A stretch of 64,000 nucleotides of DNA, taken from assembly GCF_901709675.1 (NCBI RefSeq), contig NC_051099.1, positions 7,440,001 to 7,504,000 of the forward strand, given 5' to 3'. This document shows positions 23,901 through 41,703 of this stretch, piece by piece. This DNA comes from Syngnathus acus. Taxonomy: Eukaryota; Chordata; Actinopteri; Syngnathiformes; Syngnathidae. Every line of letters starts with the position of its first letter. The stretch's first letter is position 1. The notes beneath the pieces are model-generated. The model did not search any database, was not told where the DNA came from, and saw nothing but the letters and a program-made list of their open reading frames with translations. Made by a program: the position numbers and the translations under genes.

Positions 23901-24586
23901 GTTTTTAAATCAAAATCCCTAAAGCCAGAAATTTCTCTCTGAGGCTGAGCCATTTTGTCCTATGAAAGGAAAAGCCACATGAAATAGTTTTGGATCATCA
24001 TGAAGGCTTACTTGTGATTCGCTAGATTTATAGTGCTCGCTGCGTAAGAGCTCAGGGGTGGCTTTTGTTTGATAATGTAGGTCTCTATGATGGGGGCGGC
24101 CCCGGCTGGCCTGCTTTTCTGGGACAATCACACATCACATGATGGGCTTGGCCTCAGGGCGAGGCAGTGAAGGAGTCTCACATCCTAGTGGGATGGCTGG
24201 GTGGAAAACAAATATTTGACTGTTGAAAATCTTGAGGTTGGCAAGTGGGAGAAATTTCAATGTACTTTATAAGACTGGTTCTTCAAGCAGGTTCCTGCTG
24301 TTCGAATGATAAATGAGGCCAAAGCGCAGACCAATTTGCACCAAGAACTCTTCCATGCATGTGTATGCAATGTGATCTGTCTGATGTGACAGTCACATTA
24401 CCCCAATTCCGCTGCCTCACAAAGCAGCTGACCAGAAAAGGAACTGTGCCGTGTAGATCACTACCCTCACCGGACCTTTAGCACTATTTTGTGTACAGGA
24501 AACAGGAAGTGCTACCAAATGCTAAGATTTTACAGGGTTCTCTTCTCTGCATAGACTTTGCAAAAACATTGCCTTTCTCTTTTCTA
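17996..24586. other. Probable first intron of pak3
   Basis: No coding exon was found. The stretch holds a (TG)n tract near 20028-20047 and many short unsupported ORFs. A GC-richer block near 18540-18930 could be regulatory or an alternative leader. Confidence 0.4.
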
Positions 24587-24609
24587 GGACATTGTGAGTG
24601 CTACTAAAG

Positions 24610-30036
<5,427 letters not shown>

Positions 30037-33000
30037 CGGGCATCTTCTGTCCTCACCCAAGGCCGGAGCCCTGCCTGTTCGGGGTGCGTGCGTTCATAAT
30101 GGGTGCTTCTGATATTTGTGGGATAGGTGATGTGACAGCACAATGTGTGGTGGTGGGGGGGGCTGCTGGTTGGAGCTCTGTGACCCCCCCCTTCTCAAAC
30201 GCCGTCATCCCCCCACCGGCACCGACCCCAGCCCACCCATACATACGTACAGTACGTCGGATGAGCGGCGGCCTTGCAGCCTCTCGGCACCGTGCTGCTA
30301 AAAAGACTTTTTTGTTTACGTTTTCAGCACTCTGTACATGTAGAGATGTCTGTCACTTGTCTGCGTGAGTGTGCGAGTGTGCACAAATGTCTAGGTTCTG
30401 TAGTGAGGGGGGTACAACTGCTTCCAAACCAAAAAAAGAGGGGGGGCAAGACCCTCAAAGAGGAGCTTTTGGTAGAGTTTCCTCTTCCTCTTGTGTCATC
30501 CGTGTGGAAAACACATCATGCCTCCATCTACAGTGTCACTCAAGGACCCAAACTGTGCTCGTATGACTGTGGTGGTGCTTATAGCAGCTGTGTGTGTGCG
30601 CGCGCCCGCATGTGTGCAAAAGTGCAGTTACAAGGGGAAAGTCATGATTCATTTTACCTGACCAAAGTTGGATTTGAGCATTCTTCATCAATCCTGCTTT
30701 ATTTTAGCTTAGCATTGCGCTTATTTAATAACAGTTAATTGTTTGTCATTTTTCAAATCTGGCCCGAAACTGGCTCCCATTTCAGATCAAACGAGCAAAT
30801 ATTCAATGGTGTTGTTCAATATGGTATAAGGACATATTTAACTTTGATTCGATATGCTTTAAGACTCTTTTTAACATTCAGGGTTATGTTACTAAGCCGC
30901 TCTTATTTGCAAATTTGCATGCAAGTGCATTGCCAATTTTATACCTCATATAATATTTACAATATTTCATTGATTATTTTAAAATGTGTACAAATGCTCA
31001 GTTGCATCTTTTGTTTGCATGAATTTTATTTTGTACATTATTGCTCAATACCGTCAGTTAAACTACAACTTAATCCCGCTTAAATTGTTTACTATAATCC
31101 TTCTGAAAATCAATTTTGAATGAATAAGTAAATTATTTGTTGTTTTTATTGCTGAAAAATATTTGATTGTCGTTGGGACTAAATACCAAAAATCTGCCCT
31201 CAAAAATCCTTGTGGAAATATTGAATACATAATGTTAATGTGCAATTAATATTCAATATTTCAACTTTTTATGTCCCCTTTCTCTTGGTATTGTTATTAT
31301 TATTTTTATTATTATTATTTCTACTTTTTTGAGACCATCAAAAAGCCTCCGTCCAGGTTTCTAAAATGTTTTCTCCCGCTGTGACTTTGTTGTGATTGGA
31401 CTTTTCAGTCAATCCAGTAATTGATGTCAATCATGATAACAACACTACCTATCGGTTGTGATGTCGCTCTTGTGTGTGTGCATGTTTAAGATTATTGTCA
31501 CAATCTGAAGATACATTATTAAACAGCTGGTTATTGCTGATCAACACTAAAGTTATGCATTACAATGCAATAATATAATTCGGAAGCTAGCACTTGTTAT
31601 ATTCCTCATTTTAATGTTCAAACAAAGTAAAGGGTGGCCTTTTATTTGAAACAATCACAAATCCCATCACAAATACCATACAGTATCCAGACTTGTTTGT
31701 ATTGGTGTATCCCCATGTAGCTACACCACCGTGTGCGCGCTCTCTTGTCTTCCTATCTATGTGCGACATTTCATCCTATTAAATTGTGAGTTTCCGAGGG
31801 CTACCTCAGTCAAGTCCTCCGACGTGACATCGAGGTGTGTGGGGAATTGCTCAGACACATTTTGTACCTCCATTGTACAGCAAAGGTCCACAACATGGAG
31901 TGATGTGACACATGAGTCATGCATGTTAAACAACCAATTGTACACTGTCTCATCGTTCACTTAGGTTAAGATTGTTAGGATATATGCAGCGGTTACAAAA
32001 TGTCTACACACCCCTCTTTGAATGTTTTTTTTTTTTTTTTATGATACAGAATGAGAAAATGGCAAATCATTTAGGAACTGTTTCCACGTTTAATGTATGA
32101 TCTGGACAACTGAATTGTATAACAAGTCAGGATAATTTGACATATATTTTGAGTTAATCAGAGGCACTTAAATTGGTGGCAGTTGTGTGCTAACTCCCAC
32201 GTAACATGATTTCTGATATGATTGATAATATCCCTAATCAGGTGAATATAGCCTCACTTATGAGGGTGTGCACACTTGTGCAACCATTGTAGAAAAGTTG
32301 GTAGAAACTTGAAATGATTTATCTTGTTTTTGTTTTTTCTACCACATTGGAACAGGGGTGTGTAGACTTTTTGTATCCACTGTATGTACAGTATGTAATG
32401 TATGTATGTATGTAAATATGAAAGAGGGAACCATCCCTTCTCCCCTCACCCACCCCCTTTTTTTCAAATGATGTAACTTAAAAATAAGACATTTCAGGTT
32501 GCTTTATAGTATGTATCAGTCGATGTTTTGCACTCTGCAAATGGAACAAAAGAAGGAACACGCACACCCTCTGCACTCCAAGGGTCCCCTCATTTTGGGC
32601 TCCAATAAGACAGTGAACTGATGAGTGTGTGTGTGCGCGCGCGATGGGTATGGCTGGCCTGTGAGGACGCTTGGTGCAAAAGGCCCCAATGACGCCCATG
32701 CACAGGTGCGAACTGTGAGCACGAGAGGTGGCGATGCCTCCGAAGTGCCGCCTTCCCCCCTTTCCGTGGTGGCTCCTGTGCATTCCTATCTTCTGAATGT
32801 GTCAATCTGTACACGTGGTGTGAAAATTCCTCTATTAATGTGTATCAAGAGAATGGAACAAAGACAAAAAAATGTTACTTTTTAAATTATTATCATTACT
32901 ACTACTCTTATTATTGTCAAGCTTTGTAAAACTGCTGATCCATTTGGCGTACCCTCAGCAGGCTGGCTGCTCCCCGCCTTTGAGGACAAAAAGGACATAA

Positions 33001-33143
33001 AAGCCCGACGGGGAAATGAGGTTTTGGATAAACTATTTTTAATTGTGGTTGAAGCAATAGACTTTTTGAACTTTGAATTGTGCATGGCTGTGTCTTGAGT
33101 GTACAAAAAAATTATTGCAGTTTGGGAACTGGACTGAAATAAA
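30037..33143 (+). other. Probable pak3 3' UTR and downstream flank
   Basis: No coding exon after the pak3 stop. An AATAAA at 33138-33143 is a candidate end signal for a long 3' UTR, followed about 550 bp later by the converging calpain stop codon. The stretch includes the transposon at 31987-32382, so a shorter UTR ending before it is equally possible. Confidence 0.4.
31987..32382. mobile_element. Short inverted-repeat DNA element (MITE) with CTACACACCCC ends
   Basis: The left end (CAG(C/T)GG-TTACAAAATG then TCTACACACCCC) is matched by an inverted right end (GGGGTGTGTAGAC then TTTTTGTATCCACTG), giving an imperfect terminal inverted repeat of roughly 30 bp around a 330-bp AT-rich core with a poly-T run. 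No transposase frame. Ends of this kind are widespread in fish genomes. The target duplication is not clear. Confidence 0.7.
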
Positions 33144-33692
33144 AAGAAACCGAGTTGCTGTAATGCAATGTGGCTGTAGTGAGTTGCATTCAAGGTACCA
33201 GTTTACAAATTTGTGGAATTTTGGAGCTGTAAAAGGTGAGAAAGAGGTAGAGATGCATTTTGAAAATAGGTGGTTGATTGTGTTTTAATACACTCAGTGT
33301 GCATAATGTAATTCAGTAAAAGAGCTGTACAAACAAAGATAATAATACTCAGTTGTAAATGAAACTGTCACATATTAATCTGGTTTCATCATACTTGGAG
33401 CTGTTTCTAATATTTTGCTCCTCTCGTAACCAAAATATTAGAAACGCTCCAATAATTAAGAAATTACCGAAGTTGATATTAAGAAAACAAATGAACACAC
33501 TATTAGCCTTACAGATGATCATAAGTGTAAACAGTTCATTATAAAATGTATAAGTTACTCGTAAGATATAAAGGTTAAAACAAAATTAATATTCACACAG
33601 TCCAACATTGCCTTGCTTTACAAATATGCAAATCATAGTATACAATGACCTTAATGGCGAGTTGTCATAGTTTCACAGTTCCGCACGGAGCT

Positions 33693-36600
33693 TCAAATGG
33701 AGGTAAGCTGAGTGGAAGTGACTATTCTCAGAGTGACGCTGCCGGGCATCTCGTCGGCCATGTTGCGACCTTGCTTCCTCAGCCGAAGCCTCTGAGGATT
33801 GGTGGTGTCCTTTGCGGAACCAGAAAGCATCACTTGGCCCATGAACTGATCCTGCACTGCGTTGCTGTTCCAGATCTGGCATCAGGCAGGCGGGTTTTGC
33901 GGGACAAAAGACAATCTGATTAGAAAATACTTTTGAAAGAATGACAAGAGGATATACAAACAGTAAAAGCAATACCGTATTGGCCCGAATATAAGACGGT
34001 GTTTTTTTGCATTGAAATAAGACTAAAAAAGTGGGGGTCGTCTTACATTCGGGGTCTAAACGTTATACCCATTCACAACGCTAGATGGCGCCAGATATCT
34101 TTAAAGCGAATGCTGAACTTAGCGAACCCCTGTCACGAAGAATAAAAATAAAAATAGCGGTAGCACGAAGAAGAAAACTAAAAAAATAGCGGTAAGAAAG
34201 AAAAGAGAAGAAAATAAGAGAAGAGATAACAGAAAATGGAAAAACCAGAAGCCATTCATTTACAAATGTGATTGCACTTTAGTTTACATATTTAAATGTT
34301 CAGATATTAAGATGTGATAGACAGTTTTTGCATGATTTGAATGAGGCAAAATAACATGCTTTTTCTCTCGAATGTAATTATTTTCTGTATAAAAATTTAA
34401 TTTGGTGTTCAAAAAGTCTTTTTTCAAACTTGAGTCTTGAAAAAGAGGGGGTTGTCTTATAATCAGGGTCCTCTTATATTCGGTAGTTGACACAATTGAG
34501 AATGTTTTCAAACATCTTACCTGCACAGTTAAAGGCTTCCTGGGCTTCTTCCTGTAGAAAACACCACTTGTTTCAAAGTCTGGTGTCAAAGTGTCCTTCT
34601 GGATTGGAGATCTTACTGAGTGGCCCTCACAGCTTATGATCACATATGGGTCTGCACCTGCATGGAACCACAGGGCCACGTCAGAGGCATGCACTTTTTA
34701 GGATATTCTGTAAATTTGGGTTAAGCGACTGACCCCCTGTACTGTCCTGGTTTTGCAGCCCCTCGGCAGCATGGACGTAGACGTGCGTCACGACTTGTGG
34801 GTAACCCAGGAAAGAACTCCAACATCTCACCCTTGGCTTATCCTCGCTCAGCTCCCTGGAAGCACAGAAATTAGACACGTGACTTGCTAGATCACAGGTG
34901 TCAAACTCAAGGCCCGGGGGCCAGATACGGCCCGCCACATCATTTTATGTGGCCCGCGAAGACAAATTGTGCATCAAATTCGTGTGTCATTACTAGAATT
35001 GCAAATTGTCTTCACTTTTAATAATATCTTTTTTGTAATATTTGACTAGTTTTTACTCGTCTGATTTGAAAACCAGTTATTTGTCAGTTTGTTTTGTAGC
35101 TTTTACTGTATATAATATGAGGTGCTCATACATTTATTTGGGTTGTCAGTCATATTGGCCGTCCGAAAAAAGCTATGACTACAATGCAGCCCGTGAAAAA
35201 AATGAGTTTGACACCCCTGTTCTAGATGATGATGATGATGCAGATGATGATAAAGAAAAAATCCCGAATGTGTTGTGTGACATTTAGATTACCTACAGCC
35301 CGAGTCCACGTCAGTGAAAAGTCGCAACATGTAGTCGCCCAGAATGTGAGGCTGGAAGGTGGTGGGCATGATGACGTAGCGGCCCTGCGTCAGCGTGGAC
35401 CTCATGAAGACCGTACGGGCGTTGATGTAGGTAGACGACGCCACGCATTTCTGGGTTAAGATGTCGTGCAGCCTGTATTTTCTGTTCAGTTCCACCTGTG
35501 ATAGATAGCAGCGTGAAGAGGACAAATATGAAACACAATTCATAATTTTCCACTCCATGTTATGCTGTATCTCACGAACTTCAAATAACGACAAATAATT
35601 GGATGTTTTCACTTAGCCATGTGCAGACAACTGCTTCTTAAAATGTTGATTGCGGTACTGACCTCAAATGCTGTCCAGAGCCTCCACAATCAGCACGATA
35701 AGAGCGTATGATGTGTGTTTGACCCTAGCCAGATGTCAAGTCAAGTGTATTAAAGGAAAGGTTTTGGCATAGACTTAAGTGTGGAAAGCCTAATCTGAGA
35801 AAACGTTCTTCAAGTCTGTACAGAAACCTTTTGTGAGAAAGCATGTTTTTAAAACTAAAGACTGGTTGTTTGTTTTGTCACTGTCTGGCGTGTCCTGTAA
35901 GGTTTCTTCAGCTTGGCGCAATTAACATAAATGATAGCATTATTTGCTATGATTCAATGTCCTGCTTAAAAAAAGCCCTGATATGATCCGATAAACTCAA
36001 TAGGTGTCATTAAAATATCATTTGTTCAGTCTTCAGCCAAAGCCAAAATGTGAACAAATGAGCCTTCTTTCTTTCCAAAACAAATAGTCTTTTGGCCTGT
36101 GTCCACACATCCCAGACTAATAGACATTTTTAAGCATGCCAAAACAGTGTCTGAACATTTTTACTTTTTTATACGACATATATTGAATCGTATATTGTAC
36201 AATAATTAATTTGCTTTCCTGTGTAATGTTTTTCCCTATTTAGGCCTCATGCAATGCACGTCCTAGTAATGTGTCGCCACCTAGCGATACATCTTCATAG
36301 TGCAGCTAGCGCGTGCGCTGATGATGCAAATTTCAATTCATAATACTGTAAATTTAAACCCCTCAATTTACACTATGTTGTGTATATTGCTGTTGGAACA
36401 TGTTTTAATTGATGCTAAAAAAAACACTGGGTCTCAGCTCTGATAACAACTTTGTCACTTCTCCATTATATGAGTATTTTTAATTTATTGTGGATGTATT
36501 TCGTGGTTCTTGTTTAGCTTCCCTTATTATTTCCTATGGGTTTATTTTACCTTGAAGACGCTGAAGCCGATTGTTAGATTTTCCCCTTGACCATATTTCC

Positions 36601-39592
36601 TGTGAATCTTCATATCTCTTTGTTGTAAAGAAATGAGGACCTCGTCAGCCTCCTTTGAGACATCAAACACATACTACAAAAAGACGGAAGGAAAAAAAAA
36701 AATCAGACCACTCATCTTTGTTATAATATTATGAAGTATTGTGTTTTGTTGCTCCATAGTACCTGTGGGTTCTGCAGAAAGGTTTGCTTGTGGTTCGCGC
36801 AGCCACCACAACGGTTTAAGAGTGGTTCAGATTGCTTGGTCCAGCTTCCAAAGTGGACAATCTCATGCCAGGTCTTATGGATACTGATCACCGATGTATT
36901 GATGAGACGACACACGTCGGCATCCGTAAAGTACTTGCACCAGTCTGAGAAAGACATCCTGTGGAAGGTCAAGTCGCAATTATTTAAAGAGGATGTGGTC
37001 ACTGATGGAGGATTATAAATTGATTATGTACCAGAACTCTCCATCGTCCTCCACTGTGATGCCGAGGTTGCCTCTTTCAGTATCACCAACCTTTGACCAT
37101 TCCGCTGAGCTGAGAGAGACACAATGAACATAGAATACAAAGTAATCCAAGAGAAATTGTATAGAAAATGGCTGGCTGGATTTGGATGTATGTTTGGGGT
37201 CCCCACCTATCACTCCAGGCTCCATTCCACTCCGTCTTGCCCCACGGATTCCGCATGCGGATCAAGGGTATGGTATCATTCTTGAAGTAGGCCACCAGTC
37301 CGTGACCCAGACGTACCCTTTTCACTGCTGTCACAGAGTAGGCGTGACCTTTCACCAGCCCGTTGCCCAGCTTGAGCTCAAGTTCGTGAGCTTCTGCCTG
37401 ATAAAAAGGAAACATCTCACATGTAGGACCATCTCTAATGTAGACTGATCAAATAATGAGGACACGCAACACACCTTGATGGAGCAACTGATGATTCCGC
37501 CACGATCGTACACCTTGACTAGATCTGCAAAGAGATGGTCCAGCTTCTTCTGGTCCTTATAGTAAGCTTCCGCTTCCAGGTTGATGGCCTCAGCCACGGC
37601 TCCGCTGAAGTCCACCACTGCGTCTCCAGTGTTGCCCCCTTCCAGTGACTCATAGCAGCCAGATAGCCTGGACACACAACACAAGGCACGTTTGGGCCCT
37701 TATGTTGTATTTTCCCTATCAGTGGCATTTTATCAATGGGAGAACTGCCACTTGTTGCTAGGCAAAGTTCAAAGGCAAACACAAAGGAGATAATAATAGT
37801 CCAGCAAGTATTTTTTTTGATGGTGTGTTGCGACAGTCCACAATTGTAACAAGCTGCCATGATAAGTGGTTGACTCACTTAGCATAGGCTTTCTCCAGCA
37901 GAGCGCTCCAATATTCATTGTTGTCTTTGGAGTGACAGTAGATGAGCTCTCCATTGATGGTAGGAAGCCGGTCATCCACTACCACATCCACCCACGCTCC
38001 AAACACCCAAAACTGAAAGTGAAAGATTCCGGCATAGTTCTCCGGGTGTTTGGAGTCCCACTCCTGCTCTTTCCAGTCTGGAATTACCTGCATACACAAT
38101 GGAAACCTTCTTAATTGCATCCCTATTTTGATGTTGAGAGCATTTTGTTTTCATTTTTTTCTTGTAAAGATAAAAGAATTGTGACCGGCAGTGCAAAAAA
38201 AAAGAAATTCAAGATTTACCGTAATTTTCGGACTATAAGTCGCTCCGGAGTATAAGTCGCACCAGCCATAAAATGCCCAAAAATGTGAAAAAAAACATAT
38301 ATAAGTCGCTCCGGAGTATAAGTCGCCTTTTGGGGGGCAATTTATTCGACAAAATCCAACACCAAGAACAGACATGAACGAGCAACAACAGGCTAAACGA
38401 TACGGTATGCTAATGTGACAAACACAAACGAGGAGCTGAGAACGGGCCTGACGTAACATTCAGTTATTTAAAAAAAACTATTACATAAATAACACGTTTA
38501 TAAAACCATCTGTGTCACTCCAATTCATTAAATCCATCGATCGTCCTTTGTCAACAATGCCGTGTGCCGCGCTGCAGTTCAAATTATTCCACAGGCCCAT
38601 ACAACGATATATAAACTATATTTTAAATAACTATCACATAAACAACAATATTATCAAACCATTTGTGTCACTCCAAATCATTAAATCCATCGATCAAATT
38701 TCTCGTCCTTTATGTCATCCTGGTGACAGAGGACATGTCCAGAGCTTTAAAGTGTTAATTACTTTATTTGATTTTTTCTCTCTATTTTTCATGTTTTGAA
38801 TATGTTCAAGATGTGAAGTGGTCAACTATACTTCTAAGTAAGTGATGTGTTAATGATCAAGTAAAAATTTGTGAAAAAAAACATATATAAGTCGCTCCTG
38901 AGTATAAGTCGCCCCCCCACCCAAACTATGAAAAAAAACGCGACTTATAGTCCGAAAATTACGGTACTTTGAAATAGCCTCGGGTGAATTCCTGCTGTGA
39001 GCTAACATGAACATAATATGGATCATCTTTCTAAATACATGACGCTCACTTTTTTCCAGAGGTTGGGCTTCAGTGCCAGACAGGAGCAGGCGGCCACAAA
39101 CCAACAGTTCCCCACAGAGCCCTGGTTCAAGTCATGTGCGCTGACACCCTCCACAAACAGGTGAGGATCATTGCTGATCTCCTGCAGCACAAACGTATGA
39201 CTGGATCACATGACAGGTATTGACAAATTGGTTCAAAAATATGTATGGTGCATGTCTCGCCTGTGAGTCAGAACTGATAAGCGATAACAGCAGCACACAG
39301 CACCATTAGATACACTTGATAACATTTACACTTTGTCTACAAGCTCAAACAAACTGTGGAATCTTGTCCAGTAAGTCTGGATTGTCCCTTCTAGCCATCC
39401 CAAAATTTCCCAAAGAGTACAACTCACCCTAGGTCGTTTCCATTGCACCATACCAGGTGGTGGTTTCCGAAAATACAGTGACGCATCGATACACGGGAAC
39501 TCGGGATCCTCAAAGAGTTTCTTACTCCTGATACAGTCGTTCTTTAGCTCAGCATAATGCTGGTTCTTGTAGGGGGTCGCAGAGGAGAACAT
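33693..39592 (-). CDS. capn6: Calpain of the CAPN5/CAPN6 (PalBH) type, catalytic triad intact
   Basis: Calcium-regulated cysteine protease. Twelve coding exons, minus strand: 39592-39428, 39181-39050, 38087-37879, 37667-37475, 37397-37207, 37109-37032, 36958-36763, 36673-36551, 35495-35293, 34855-34734, 34657-34521, 33875-33693; 1932 nt, 643 residues (human CAPN5 640, CAPN6 641). The protease core covers about residues 26-340: Cys81 in GSVGNCWF, His251 in VKGHAY, Asn283 in RNPWG. A calpain beta-sandwich (about 345-490) and a C-terminal C2 domain (about 510-643) follow; there is no EF-hand domain, as expected for this branch. Over most blocks ([21 protein letters not shown]) the sequence reads like CAPN5, but the slot between pak3 and dcx is that of CAPN6 in mammals. 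The symbol follows synteny; capn5-like is the alternative. A spliced leader exists (acceptor 39617; candidate donor 40208). Confidence 0.92.
33975..34483. mobile_element. TIR DNA element in the last calpain intron
   Basis: Starts CCGTATTGGCCCGAATATAA and ends CTCTTATATTCGG, flanked on both sides by TA. The ends resemble, but are not the same as, the 6833 and 38219 elements (shared CCGTA start and a repeated TATAAG motif on both ends). No protein-coding capacity. It lies between the calpain exons ending at 34521 and starting at 33875. Confidence 0.7.
34893..35219. mobile_element. hAT-like MITE in a calpain intron
   Basis: About 327 bp with ends CAGGTGTCAAACTCA and TGAGTTTGACACCCCTG, the well-known hAT/Charlie-type termini. 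It is flanked by an 8-bp near-perfect duplication (TGCTAGAT at left, TTCTAGAT at right) that fits the nTCTAGAn target preference of this superfamily. The interior GGCCCG...CGGCCCGC motifs are also typical. It is non-coding and sits in the intron between exons 35495-35293 and 34855-34734. Confidence 0.85.
38219..38964. mobile_element. Non-autonomous TIR DNA transposon, copy 2 (inverted)
   Basis: Same element as 6833-7635 in opposite orientation: CCGTAATTTTCGGACTATAA at the left, its reverse complement at the right, TA on each side. The interior is nearly identical over long stretches, with small deletions making it about 57 bp shorter. It lies in the calpain intron between exons 39181-39050 and 38087-37879. 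Confidence 0.87.
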
Positions 39593-39602
39593 GGTCCACA
39601 AA

Positions 39603-40490
39603 CGGAAGACTCACAGCTGAATAAGGGAATGATATACATTTCAAATTAGATGCATATTGAGACCCCCTCCCTCGGTTTTGGCAAATGCTGCCATTTTTTT
39701 TTTTTATCCCCAGAGGAATTTTGTGAATGCCTCTTGAGAGTCTAACTCTGGAAATATTCGATTAAGTTATTGAAGGCTTTGTAATAACTAAAACCATATT
39801 CCCAAAATAAACATGCGCCAACATTCACATCTTTTTTTGTTGAATGTCATGAAATTGTTCACACTGGCCCAAATTACATTTTAGAGAATCTCAAAATGTC
39901 ACAAGGAGCAATGAACTATGAAGCTGTATACAGATGTTTGAACTACGACCCCGCACACTGACTCCTTCATTTTTTAGATACAAGCCAAATGAATTACACT
40001 GAAGCGATCAAAAACTCGAAGACAACATTAAACTAGATTTACATCAAAGTAAAAAATGTTTCTTTTGCACGGGCAAAATATTCGATAGGTAATCGAAATT
40101 AATTCAGTAATTGTGTCACAAATATTGACCAAATGTCTTCAATGGATTCTGATGATCCATTTCAAGTAAACAATTTGAGATAAAAGAAAGTAGCGAGTTC
40201 ACCATACCTCTGACGCAGGGACGAATGCCTTCCTGCTCCACGAGAAGGAAGCTCTTGAGTGTTTTTACCTGCCCGCCTCTGATCCTCCCACTCACGGTCG
40301 GTGCATTAATGCTCTGCTGGAGCCGCGCCCTGCCAGTTTTCCACCGCTCTCCTCTTATGTCAGCTTCCTCCAGTATTGTTTCATTGTGTTACATATACTT
40401 TACATATGGGAAATCATTTAACTCCGATTACCCGGCTGATAGACCTAATTTAATTGAGGAGCCAGTCTGAGGGGTAAACTACTGTTTGTG

Positions 40491-40565
<75 letters not shown>

Positions 40566-40630
40566 TCATGCGGTGTATTTTGGTAAGGTGTTTATATTTC
40601 AGTAAGATCATAAATGTAGCATTGATTTTT
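39603..40630. repeat. Tandem duplication around the calpain 5' region, copy 1
   Basis: This block holds the acceptor just upstream of the calpain start codon (39617) and a leader-exon donor (exon end 40208, GTCAGAG|GTATGG on the minus strand). It matches 41704-42705 in order and orientation, including the GACTCACAGCTGA start, the CTCTGACGCAGGGA block, the TG tract and the TGATCATGCGGTG end. Confidence 0.8.
40494..40563. repeat. (TG)n microsatellite
   Basis: About 35 uninterrupted TG units inside duplication copy 1. The matching place in copy 2 (about 42574-42617) is shorter and interrupted. Confidence 0.95.
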
Positions 40631-41703
40631 TTTTAAACGTATTATTAAATTGCCATTTTTAGTGTATGTATGTATATGTGAATGAAGCATGCACAATCCA
40701 ATTCAAGAACTGTATCCAATGTCCAGTTTTGAGTGGCAGTGTCAAAGTATTTGTTTAACAATATATTTCTTCTGATTGTTTGTGGAACTATTACAAAGAC
40801 TGATGTGACTAATCATGATCATATTTTTAGAAGTGCATATCAGATCTAACAAACTAATCAACTGTCATAAGAGCATGCAGGTATACCTAATGATCTGTGA
40901 GTAGTCTGTGCTAAGGTAATAAAGGTAACACTCACCTAAAGAGTGCTGTCTTCTGTTCTGAGGTCAGTCACATTCAAAATCCCCACTGCATCCCACGTTT
41001 GGATTTCAAAGTCTGTTTTCATAAAACACGACAGGGGGGACGGGTTCAAATGCAAATTGTGAGCTACGTAAACTCCCTGAAGCAAATGTCGTAATTAGGC
41101 CACAAGCACGAGTAGAAAACTGGTCTGACCAGCAGCTCCGTGCATTCATGCAAAAGCTGCAGAGGAGAAAGAGGAGGGAAGGGGAGACTGAAACTGAATA
41201 CTTCAGAGCTCCTTGTTGGTCAAACAAGCCAAAACCTGTTGTGTTTGATTTGCATTGCTCCCGTAAGCCATCACAGCACAGTGTGTGGAATCGGCTAGAG
41301 CTTTTATATAGTAGCAGTATTGTTTGGAATCACCCACAGAGGCCAAAGGTCAGTCGTATTTAAAAGCCTGACAATTAACAGGACTACCAGGGCCATTCAG
41401 TGTGCACACTAGGTGAAGTGTAGTAAAAAAGACAAACTGGCGAGCACTCTGTTGTCTGGATTGAAGTCGGGGAAGGAGCACAAGAGGCTCTTTGACTCTT
41501 TGAGACAGAAAGGGAAAAGAAGTCTTTCAGATAATCTTCCACCGTGAAGGGAAAAAGAGGCAAGTGAAGAAGAATGTTCCAAGAGAGCCAAAAGAAATAC
41601 ACCAAATCTGTGCAGAATGAATGGAGTAGCTCATGAAGAAATTAAAAATAAATCTCACGGATCAGGATTGTGCTGCGAAAGTGATCGGTGATGTTTAAAC
41701 AAA

